Origin: Castor canadensis | Taxonomy: Eukaryota; Chordata; Mammalia; Rodentia; Castoridae | Reading direction: 5' to 3' | DNA length: 64,000 nucleotides | Assembly (NCBI RefSeq): GCF_047511655.1 | Contig: NC_133403.1 | Coordinates: 12,025,014-12,089,013 of the forward strand | In this document: one piece after another, positions 56,155 through 64,000 of the stretch | How the letters are laid out: the number at the start of each line of letters is the position of its first letter | Numbering within the stretch: position 1 is the stretch's first letter | Notes under the pieces: model-generated | What the model was told of the DNA's origin: nothing | The model's database searches: none | What the model saw: only the letters and a program-made list of their open reading frames with translations | Program-made: the position numbers and the translations under genes

Positions 56155-56440
56155 TGGGGGAGATGAATCAATTCAGGTTGTAATACACTTGTGCATGGAA
56201 GCAAAGCTAGGAATCTGTCTGTATAGCTATCCTTATCTCAACTAGCAAAAACACTTTGTCTTTCTTATTATTGCTTATGTCTTCTCGTCAACAAAATTGG
56301 AGAAAAGGGCAGAACAGGTTCTTCCTGGAAGCAAGGGGGGTAGGGGGGAAAGGGAGGGGGTGGGGGACAGGGGGAGAAATGGCCCAAACAATGTATGCAC
56401 ATATAAATTAATGAATAAAGAAAAAAAAAAGACGAGGAAA
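56155..56440 (+). mobile_element. 5'-truncated young L1 tail, sense
   Basis: It reads CAAAGCTAGGAATCTGTCTG, GGGCAGAACAGGTTCTTCCT, a G-rich tract (56334-56373), ATGCACATATAAATTAATGA, AATAAAG and an A tail. Confidence 0.85.
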
Positions 56441-57189
56441 AAGAAATGTGCAGGAGAGGATGATGACGTACAAGAGGTGATGCTGAGCAGGACAATGTAT
56501 GAGAAGAGCTCAAATTTGGAGTGGGATCTTAGCATGTAACATTATTTAAAACATAAGACTGGATGACAAAACATGGGAAGAGTCTGAAAAGAAACCCTGG
56601 GACATTCCATTGATCAGAAGAGATGAGAAGGAGCTAACAAAGGAGACTGAGGAGGAACAGTTACAACCATTTGGGTGGAAGGTAAATTAAAAATGTGAAG
56701 CAAAAAAAAAAAGAATAAAAAAAAAGAAAAACAAAATAAAAAAAAAAATGTGAAGCATACCAAGAATTAAAATAAAATACTATTTTCAGGCAGGAGAAAA
56801 TGAACATCTCTGATAAATGCTGCCAACAGACCAAATAAAACCAATAAAATCAACTAATACCTTGGATTAAGCAATGTGGAATTCAGTGATAACCTTGACA
56901 AGAGTAGGCTTAAAGGAGAATGGGAAAAATGGAGATAGAAAACAGACAACTCTGGAAAATGTTTCCTTAAGGACAAGCCACCAATATAAAGTAATGGAAG
57001 AAGAAGGGGGAATCCATCAAACAATGGACTCTGAAATAAATGTGACAGTATGGTTCATTCTCCATGGAAATTTACCCAGAGAGACAGAAAACTTAACCCA
57101 AGACAAAGAGGAAACTTGTTAGAATATCCTTGAATACGTAAGTGCACCAGTAGAAGTTCTGGCTTAGCAAGGAGCCAATAAATCACCTA
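56441..57189. other. Unassigned stretch
   Basis: A-rich runs at 56700-56748. The frame 56874-57122 (82 codons) has no domain. No repeat is identified with confidence. Confidence 0.4.
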
Positions 57190-57755
57190 GTCACAAAACA
57201 ATGCCTGAAATTATACAGAGAACTAGAATGGTAGATAAATGCATTTGGTACACAACTTCCAAAATGGCCCAAAATGAACCCTACCTCCTGGTATTCACAT
57301 TGTGATAGTCCTTTCCCACAGTGTAACAAGGATGACCTGTGGGACCAAACACACACAGCAGAAATGATGGTATGTTTCATCTGAAAACAAGTACTAAAAA
57401 ACACTCCTTCATCTTGCGTGCAAGCTCTCTTGAATCACTCATTCTGAGGGAAACCAGCTGCTATGACATCAGTAGCCCCATGGAGAGGCCCACAGGGTGA
57501 GGAACTGGGGCCTCCTGCCAATAACCAAGTGAGTAAGCTTAGAAACAGATTGTCCACTCCTAGTCAGCCCTTCAGGGACTGCCAATCAAGCCAAAAACTT
57601 CAGGCAACCTTATGAGAGATTCTGAGCCAGAACCAGCCAGCTAAGCCACTTCTGGATTCCAGACTTTCAGAAACCATGAGGTAAAAGAAATGCGTTATTT
57701 TAAGCTACTACTATGTTGCAAGGTATTTTTTAATAACTGATAACTACTACAATGG
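57190..57755 (+). mobile_element. MLT1-like (MaLR) LTR
   Basis: It reads AACTTCCAAAATGGCCCAAA, CCTGGTATTCACATTGTGAT, GAAACCAGCTGCTATGACAT, CCCCATGGAGAGGCCCACAG, GGCCTCCTGCCAATAACCAA and an end with GATAACTACTACA. Confidence 0.72.
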
Positions 57756-57879
57756 GTGTTACTGAGTTGCAGTCACAAATTTCTAGGCATAGAATTTTTC
57801 TATGATCTTGCCAACTGTCACGGAATGAATTCAGATGACCTACCCCATGAAATACAGTCTTTAAGAAAAAGGACAGAAG

Positions 57880-58070
57880 GCTGGTTGTCAGTGGCTCACG
57901 CCTGCAATCCTAGCTACTCAGGAGGCGGAGATCAGGAGGATTGCAGTTCTAAGCCAGTCCAGCCAAACAGTTTGTGAGACCCTACCCCAAAAAAACCCAT
58001 CACAAAAAAAGGATAATAGAGTGGCTCAAGGTATAGGTCCTGAGTTTAAACCCCAATATTGCAAAAAAAA
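57880..58070 (+). mobile_element. Composite B1-ID SINE, sense
   Basis: B1 part TTGTCAGTGGCTCACGCCTG, AGGAGGCGGAGATCAGGAGG; linker ACCCATCACAAAAAAAGGAT; ID part AGAGTGGCTCAAGGTATAGG, TTTAAACCCCAATATTGCAA. Confidence 0.92.
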
Positions 58071-58600
58071 GGTATAGCGATAAAGAAGCTAAGCCCATTT
58101 TTAACAGATACACATTTTCCCTATTGAACTACCTCAATCATTAACTGAAATCTTAGGGTATCTGTATCAACTCATTTTAGCGCATAAGATGATAAAAGAG
58201 GTCAGTTTTACACACATCTATGGTGTTTCCTTTTTCCTTTCAGAGTCTCAGGTGAAAGAAAATACTGCCACCACCACTTTCTCCTTTTTTTAAAAAAGAA
58301 ATGTGGAGGGCTCCAAAAACACCTAAATCGACCATTGGCCTGAATTTATCATATACATTCAGATTCCCTCAGGAAAACTAAACTGCAATGTTTTAAAACA
58401 GGAGAGAACAAGAGACGAAAGCTGGAGGAGAAACCATATAACCTTGGTTCTTATTATAGTGATCCTTCTCTTACCTCAGACATACATGGAAATCTCTAAG
58501 AACTTGAGATATTCTAGGCAAGTCAAGGTCCCAACCTTGAGGTAACCAGAGAGAAGTAGGATTAGTTCCACATTACAAGATTTCTTTCATTTTGTTCTGA
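58071..58600. other. Unassigned stretch
   Basis: No gene or repeat is identified. Confidence 0.4.
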
Positions 58601-58603
58601 TTT

Positions 58604-58790
58604 TAGCAGTGCTAGGGATTGAACCCACGGCCTTGCACATGCTAGGCAAATGCTTTACCACTTGAGCTATGCTCTGGGCACTTTTGTTTTTATTTGTGAG
58701 ACAAGGTCTCCCCACAACTTTGCACTGGAGATCCTCCAGCCTCCACCTCCCAAGTAGCTGAAATTGCAGGCGTGCACCATCACATCTAAC
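58604..58790 (-). mobile_element. Composite B1-ID SINE, antisense
   Basis: ID part CAGTGCTAGGGATTGAACCC, ACCACTTGAGCTATGCTCTG; B1 part GTGAGACAAGGTCTCCCCAC, GGCGTGCACCATCACA. Confidence 0.88.
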
Positions 58791-59157
58791 ACTACCATTG
58801 GGATGTTAATTAATCATCTCACATTTAATCAGAGAGGAGAACTCAATTCCTTTCCCCAAAAGCCGCCCCTCCAATATACCCTACCTCAGTAAAGAGAACA
58901 CCCCAACTGAATACTGTCCAAATCAAACCCTGGCTCGGGGGGTGGGGAGGTGGGGGCTTCACTAAGGTCAGAGGCTGCATTGGAGTCCACGAAGGCCCAT
59001 AGTAAGATCAAATAAAAAAAATTAAATGAGGCACTGCGATGTGGATAAAAAGTCCCACAAATGAATGTGAAATGCTTTAAAAGCCTCAAGCCTGGAGACT
59101 TCCAGAATGGGGGCGGAGCTGGAGTTACGAAATTGGCTCCCTCCCACCCCCCTTTTC

Positions 59158-59260
59158 TGTTCTGGAGACAGGGTCTCTCTGTAGCCCAGGCTGACCTCGA
59201 ACTCGAGATCCTCCAGCCTCAGCATCGCCAGCGCGGGGATCACAGGGGAGCCCACCGCGC
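59158..59260 (-). mobile_element. B1-like SINE, antisense, at the island edge
   Basis: It reads GGAGACAGGGTCTCTCTGTA, GCCCAGGCTGACCTCGAACT, CGAGATCCTCCAGCCTCAGC. It is well preserved, with many CpGs kept, which suggests low germline methylation here. Confidence 0.9.
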
Positions 59261-59600
59261 GCGTCTCTGGGCCGAGGATTTTTAACGCTGCGGAGCCAAG
59301 CGGGGGCAGGGGCCTGGCCGCGCTCGGGGAGCCAGGGCGGTCAGGTTTCCTGGAGGCCTCGCAGGGCCCAGCCTGGAGTTAGCGGGGGTGGTCACAGCGT
59401 CGCATGTCGGAGGTAGGGAAGGGGACGTGCGAGGAGGCGTGGGACCCGCCGGCCACCGCCAAGACAGACACCCCTTTCGGAAGGCCGCGGCACTGAACGG
59501 GCCTCCTGGACAGCGCACGGCCAGCCCGCGCGGAATCCGCAGTGGAATCCCTCCCGCTCCCCTCACGGTCGCTCGAGCTGCGCCATGTCCCCGTCCTTAC

Positions 59601-59720
59601 CCGCGGCCAGTGGCATCCCGGTGCTACCGGAGAAGCATGGGCCTAAAAGCATTCCAGGGGCAAAGCCCAAGGCTACGATCCCCTCCCCAGCCCCGGCCAT
59701 GCAGAGCCGGCAACGCCATC
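59601..59720 (-). other. Putative noncoding first exon of ZNF280B
   Basis: On the minus strand the sequence reads CTGGCCGCGG|GTAAGGACGG with a consensus donor (GTAAG at 59600-59596). The two CCAAT boxes lie 35-95 bp upstream of the guessed start. The 5' limit is a guess. The link to the coding exon 33 kb away is an inference from strand and the lack of other genes. Confidence 0.4.
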
Positions 59721-59943
59721 GCCGCCTCCGCCCGCGCGCCCAGGACGGCCTGTGATTGGCTGTTAGGTGGGAGGCGGTCCGTCGCACGTCTGCAGGCGCT
59801 GCGATCTGATTGGCCGCGAGGCTCTCCGAGCGCACGTCCTCTAGGTCTGGGGGGGGGACCGCGAGGCAAACTGAGAGGGCGAGGGTATTGGCAAAACCCC
59901 TGAGCCCTTAGAAGAATTTGGGGCTTTGACACTAAAGCCAAAA

Positions 59944-60058
59944 CTGGGCGTGATCTCCCATACCGGTAATCCTGAACTGAGGAGGCTGAGGCAGGAGGAT
60001 CGTGAGTTCCAGGGCAACCTAGTCTACATAGAAGACCCTGTCTCCAAAAAAAAAGAAA
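59944..60058 (+). mobile_element. B1-like SINE, sense
   Basis: It reads CTGGGCGTGATCTCCCATAC, CTGAGGAGGCTGAGGCAGGA, AGTCTACATAGAAGACCCTG. Confidence 0.88.
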
Positions 60059-60229
60059 AAAAAATTCCAAAGCCAGGCAGTGCTTAGGGACAGGTTGGAC
60101 TCAGTCCACTGGGGATAGTTGGCCCATCAGGAGTCCAGCTGTCCTAGTCCTCGGGTGTGGCCTCTTTCCCATAAAAGCACTAGCCGACTGTCCCATGATT
60201 AAGGTAGGTGCACAAGCAACTGAGCCTTG

Positions 60230-60520
60230 CGCCGTATGCATTTGAGGACAAATCCATGCCACCTGTTTTTGTACAGCTTGCAAGGAACAAAGAACAGATT
60301 TTACTCTTTTGGGGGGGGAGGAGAATATCATTTTATGGCATGTGAAAATTATATGAAATTCAAATTTCAATATTCATAAATAAAGTTTTGGAACCCAAGA
60401 TGCCCATTCTTTGCTCTGTTTTCCTGTGACAACAACAAAATTTATTAATTGCCAGAGACCATATGCAGTATTTGCTCTCTGGATCTTTAGAGAAAAGGTT
60501 TGCTCACTCTAGGTTTATTT
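60230..60520 (+). mobile_element. hAT-type (MER) DNA-transposon relic
   Basis: It reads GACAAATCCATGCCACCTGT, GGCATGTGAAAATTATATGA, AAATAAAGTTTTGGAACCCA and GATCTTTAGAGAAAAGGTTT then GCTCAC, the order of a common non-autonomous hAT family. The family name was not determined. Confidence 0.6.
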
Positions 60521-60529
60521 GCCGCTTTT

Positions 60530-61080
60530 GATTTTTTTCATTTTTCGACTCTTTGATTTTTTTGGAACTTCTTTTTGCAGTGCTATGCATGCTAAGCAAA
60601 TGCTGTACAACTGAGCTGCGTCCTCCAGTTTTTGATTTTTTTTAATTGCCCAATTCTGCTAGAAGTTGTCTGTTTCCGTAACCTTTTTTTAAAAAGAAAC
60701 TTATGGTTTTATCAATCTGTTCTTTTCCATTTATTTTTCCCACTCTTTATTATTTCCTTCCATCCTGTCTCTGTAAGTTTGCTCTGTTGCTCCTATTTGC
60801 AATGTTTTTACATAACTCTTATTTAGAAACATAATTTTCTTGTATTTAAGTGATTCTTTTATCAATTTCTAATTAGATTGCATTACAGCCAGATCACACA
60901 GTCTAAATATTATTGGCTGCCTGCATTTGAAGCTCTCTGTTCAGTCAAGTATGCCAGTCAAAATGAAGAAATCATGGATGTGAAAGAGATATGTACAATG
61001 GCTAAGGCGTATGTATGTGAAATGATCTCTTTTTGGCTGCACAATAATTCAAATATCCGTTAATAAGTGCTATTAAGTTC
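60530..61080 (-). mobile_element. Probable old L1, antisense
   Basis: T-rich blocks such as TTATTATTTCCTTCCATCCT and GATTGCATTACAGCCAGATC resemble antisense L1. Weak support. Confidence 0.4.
60560..60630 (-). mobile_element. ID-like SINE, antisense, shortened
   Basis: It reads TTTTGCAGTGCTATGCATGC, TAAGCAAATGCTGTACAACT, GAGCTGCGTCCTCCAG. Confidence 0.75.
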
Positions 61081-61694
61081 TATTTTTCTAAGCTCTGGAC
61101 TTTATTCAGATTTTACTAGTTTTTCCAGTATCCTTTTGCTGTTTCAGTCCTACTCAAGATGCTGAATTACACTTAATCATTGTGTCTCCTTAGCCTACTT
61201 AGGTCTGTGACAATTTCTTAAGCTTTCCTCACTTTTCATGACCTTGACAATTTTGAGTCAGGTTTTTTGCAGAATGTCTCTCAATTTGGGTTTGATGTTT
61301 TTCTCGTGGTTACACTGGCGTTTTTAGAGGTATATTGGGGACATCATGTGTCCTCATCACGTCTCATCAAGGATATATGCAATCAATATGACTTATTGAT
61401 TTCCCTACAATAAAGTACTATTTCCCCCTTTATACTCTACTCTTTGGAAAAAAGCCCCCAAATCCTGCCCACATTAAGGGAAGTGGCATAAGGTCTCATT
61501 GAGGAAAAGTACAGAAATAAATTGGATTTTGTAAAGCTTTGTTTCTCCTGTCTGTAGACAGTGCTGACTTGGATCATTAACTTTTCAAATTTCCTTGGTC
61601 ATTTTTCTTCTGAGACAGGGCCATGCCATGTTCATACTTTGATCCTCCATGTATCACACTTGCATACCACATGTCAACATTTCCTCTTTTTAAA
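61081..61694. other. Possible ancient repeat, otherwise unassigned
   Basis: 61240-61340 (CATGACCTTGACAATTTTGA, GCAGAATGTCTCTCAATTTG) resembles a widespread mammalian repeat that I cannot name. No gene is seen. Confidence 0.35.
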
Positions 61695-62030
61695 TACAGT
61701 CATCATCCTGCAGTATCCATAGAGGACCGGTTCCAGGGTCCCCATGTAGATGGCAAACTGTGGATGATCAGGTCTCTAATATAAAATGACCTGATATGTT
61801 TGCATACCATGCAGCATTCTTTGGCATACTTCATGTAATTTCTAGATTTCTAACAATATGTAATACAGTGTAAATGCTATGTAAATAGCTGTTATGCTCT
61901 ATTTTTAGGGAATAATAGTAACAAAAAATGTCCCTGCATTTTAATTCAGATATAGCTTTCAAGATAGTTTCAATCCATGGTTGTTTGAACCCATGGGTAT
62001 GGAATCCAGGGATAGACAGAGCTGACTGTA
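61695..62030 (+). mobile_element. MER2-like (Tigger) DNA transposon with both ends
   Basis: Terminal inverted repeats TACAGTCA (61695-61702) and TGACTGTA (62023-62030). The interior has CAGTATCCATAGAGGACCGG, CTATGTAAATAGCTGTTATG and CCATGGTTGTTTGAACCCAT. The 336-bp length fits MER2. The ends include the TA target. Confidence 0.75.
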
Positions 62031-62480
62031 TCTGCATTTAGAAATGCAAATTTCCACAAACTGCTTTATTCCCATCCTTTGAATTTTGTGATTGTTTTCA
62101 ATATCACTGAGTTCAACATTTTCCTTCTTCCACTGGGATTTCACAGAGGAGCTCTGGACTATTTCAGATGAGCACCAGGACCATGGTGAAGTAAGCAAGG
62201 ACATAGAGCACTACATTAAGGAGGCATTCACTCACTCCAGGTTCCTGGAAGCCCAGGGAGAACAGTTCTGCACCTTAGGCTCCTTGCTTCCCTTGGCCTG
62301 GTCAGAGCCCTATTTATCTGTATTGCCTAGTTTCCAAACTTTTTGGAATTTTTACATGACCATTCTATTATTGATTTTCAGTTCAATCCCTCTGCAGTCA
62401 GAGGGTAGCTACAAAAAGCCCCAGAGCTGACAACCCAATCAGTGGTGAACTACTGTACCTGAGTTTGAGAATGAGACAAG
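62031..62480. other. Unassigned stretch
   Basis: An open frame at 62092-62430 (112 codons) has no recognisable domain; I do not call it a gene. An exact ATGCAAAT at 62044-62051 has no leader or V exon beside it. Confidence 0.4.
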
Positions 62481-63610
62481 ATCTATGTTAATTAATTCAA
62501 TGAAACCCCTATAGTAGCCAAGACAATTTTGAACTCCAAATCTGATTAAATTAACTACCAGATACAGAGACTTAATGCAAAGCTAGAATAATTAAGACAG
62601 TATGGCATTAACACAAGACAGAGAGCTGGACAAATGGAAAAGTCCAGAAACATATGTGTAGTCCACAAAGGTTACATTCATTACAGTGGAGAAGGAGTGG
62701 TCTTTAGGAAATGGTGTTGGTTGATTTCAATGTTTGTGATAAAATAACTGTGATGCCATGATTTCTCATTTGAGAAGGTTCAAAAAACAACATGTAAAAG
62801 GCTAAAAAGTAAAGCTTCCACCAAAAAAAAAAAAATAGGAATATCTGTCCTTGGTAAAAAAATAATTTCTTAAGGAGCATACATTTCACCACCCTTAACA
62901 TATATATGTACATTTTTGAAACCACCATACAGACCAAGGCTGGGACATTTGCAGTGTCCCAACATTTCAACACTCCCCTTCCAAGTTGACAAACAGCCCT
63001 GTTTTAAAAGGGTTGGAGGGAGTAAGACTTGAATAGATGCTTCCTAAAAGAGGATGATATCCAAGTGACAAATAATGTAATGAAAAAGATATTTTCAAGA
63101 TCATTACTCATCAGAGAAATGCAAATTAAAACCAGGATGTGGTATCAGTATAACTTCAAGAGAAGAACATTAATTAAAAGGACAGTACCAAGCGTTGGAT
63201 TCCTAGCAGTGAGTCATGCCCCCCCAGCCTTATAATGACATTCTCAATATTGGTACTGGGCATATAAGTTTTTCAATCATTTTGGAAATGTATTCGGCAA
63301 TATCTACACTAAGATGCTGAATATATGCAATTCCTGCATTTCTCATAACTATATATAAGATGAGAAAAAATGACCTACCAGAAAACATACACAAGTTTAT
63401 AGCAGCCTTATTCAAAATAGTCTAGAATCAGCCCCAAAGTTCATCAACAGTAATGCAGATACATATTACTGTGTCATCATCATTGAATAGAATTCTACCC
63501 AGCAATGAAAAAGATCATGGTACTACTACATATAGCAAGAATGCATCTCATTTGTTGAAAAGAAGCCAAAGACAAGAATCTACTGTACGATTCCATTTAT
63601 TTAACATTCA
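62481..63610 (+). mobile_element. Old L1 ORF2 3' part and 3' UTR relic, sense
   Basis: It reads CAGTATGGCATTAACACAAG, GAGCTGGACAAATGGAAAAG, AGATGCTTCCTAAAAGAGGA, ATCAGAGAAATGCAAATTAA and GAATTCTACCCAGCAATGAA, in L1 order with many breaks. Confidence 0.65.
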
Positions 63611-63625
63611 AAAATAGTTGCCTAG

Positions 63626-63723
63626 GGCTGGTGGAGTGTCTCAAGTGGTAGGGTTCCTGACTAGCAAGCAGGAGGCCTTGAGTTCAAATCCCAGTACCAC
63701 AAAATAAAAAATTAAAATTAAAA
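63626..63723 (+). mobile_element. ID-like SINE, sense, with exact TSD
   Basis: It reads GGCTGGTGGAGTGTCTCAAG, TGGTAGGGTTCCTGACTAGC, GAGTTCAAATCCCAGTACCA, A-rich tail. The TSD AAAAATAGTTGCCTAG lies at 63610-63625 and 63724-63739. Confidence 0.93.
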
Positions 63724-63729
63724 AAAAAT

Positions 63730-63790
63730 AGTTGCCTAGCATGGGCAAGGCCCTAGATTTGATCCTCAGCAATACACACACACACACATG
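63730..63790 (+). mobile_element. Older ID-like SINE remnant, sense, with CA tail
   Basis: It reads GCCTAGCATGGGCAAGGCCC, TAGATTTGATCCTCAGCAAT and a short (AC)n. The younger ID copy inserted next to it. Confidence 0.7.
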
Positions 63791-64000
63791 CAAAAACACA
63801 AAAGCAGGAAAAACCAGTTTATGATGGTAGAGGTTAGAATAATGATTACTTTTGTTGCAGGCTTTGAGTGGAAAAGGACATGAAGATTTCTGAGCTATTT
63901 CTTGACAGTAGGGAGCTAGAAGTGTCATTGTACAACCTGACCCTTGGTGATATTTGCTTGTTAGCATCAGCCATGAAATACAGCTGGCCTAGCCTCATTT
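63791..64000. other. Unassigned end of window
   Basis: No gene or repeat is identified. Confidence 0.4.

Larger units (their letters stand above)
59085..59900. promoter_or_regulatory. CpG island, likely ZNF280B promoter
   Basis: A dense CpG stretch, strongly GC-rich, against an AT-rich surround. It is the only one in the window. It has a GC box (GGGGGCGGAGC, about 59108), two inverted CCAAT boxes (ATTGG at 59755-59759 and 59809-59813, so CCAAT on the minus strand) and a minus-strand splice donor at 59600. This layout favours minus-strand transcription toward ZNF280B, the only minus-strand gene downstream. Open frames of 90-171 codons on both strands are what GC-rich, stop-poor DNA gives by chance. 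Confidence 0.8.

Noticed and set aside
59388-59903. 171-codon plus-strand frame in the CpG island (and 148 and 94 codons on minus)
   Set aside because: Stop-poor GC-rich promoter DNA gives such frames; residues are mostly Arg, Pro, Gly and Ala with no domain, and several frames overlap.
62044-62051. Exact octamer ATGCAAAT
   Set aside because: No V-lambda leader or V exon is found in the right orientation. It sits beside a MER2-like element and looks like chance.
62092-62430. 112-codon frame
   Set aside because: No recognisable domain or splice context. The length is within chance for this window size.
1-64000. CRISPR arrays, operons, prokaryotic islands or phage genes
   Set aside because: The window is vertebrate nuclear DNA by its SINEs, L1s, MaLR LTRs and zinc-finger gene. 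No regularly spaced repeats were seen.

Overview
The window looks like nuclear DNA of a rodent. It carries many 7SL-derived B1-like SINEs, tRNA-derived ID-like SINEs and fused B1-ID composites, together with L1 copies that share a lineage-specific 3' end. Composite B1-ID elements of this kind point to a non-muroid rodent (a castorimorph such as beaver, or a related lineage). That placement is an inference and the species was not determined. Most of the 64 kb is repeats and unassigned spacer.

The one intact host gene is an uninterrupted 546-codon reading frame on the minus strand at 25265-26905. I recognise it as ZNF280B, a C2H2 zinc-finger protein. Its likely promoter is a CpG island at 59.1-59.9 kb. 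On the minus strand the island has two CCAAT boxes and a good splice donor, which would give a noncoding first exon about 33 kb upstream of the coding exon. A plausible minus-strand polyadenylation signal lies at 22358-22363.

The most interesting content is a set of broken immunoglobulin lambda variable (IGLV) segments around this gene. (1) A promoter-plus-leader relic lies on the plus strand at 9046-9213. (2) An IGLV7/8-like pseudogene lies on the plus strand at 18887-19725, and its first framework is split by a MaLR-type LTR at 19157-19513. (3) An IGLV5-like pseudogene lies on the minus strand at 33245-33805, opposite to the other two. It has a full-length leader exon, a retained L-PART2 and four visible lesions. 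In human, ZNF280B sits inside the IGLV cluster, so this window is probably the equivalent V-lambda region.

Layout: 0-6.9 kb, nested L1 tails and an L1 ORF2 relic; 6.9-11.4 kb, mostly unassigned, with the first IGLV relic; 11.4-18.6 kb, a layered L1 complex holding one younger copy with open ORF1 and an open but truncated ORF2; 18.9-19.7 kb, the split IGLV pseudogene; 21.4-26.9 kb, SINEs, the putative 3' UTR and the ZNF280B coding exon; 27.6-29.8 kb, L1 pieces; 29.8-36.5 kb, repeat-poor and containing the inverted IGLV5-like pseudogene; 37.3-38.0 kb, two different solo LTRs; 38.2-58.8 kb, dense old L1, SINE and LTR repeats; 59-60 kb, the CpG island; 60-64 kb, DNA-transposon and L1 relics.

All assignments rest on reading the sequence and on remembered family consensus sequences. 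No database search was run. Repeat boundaries are approximate unless an exact target-site duplication (TSD) is given.
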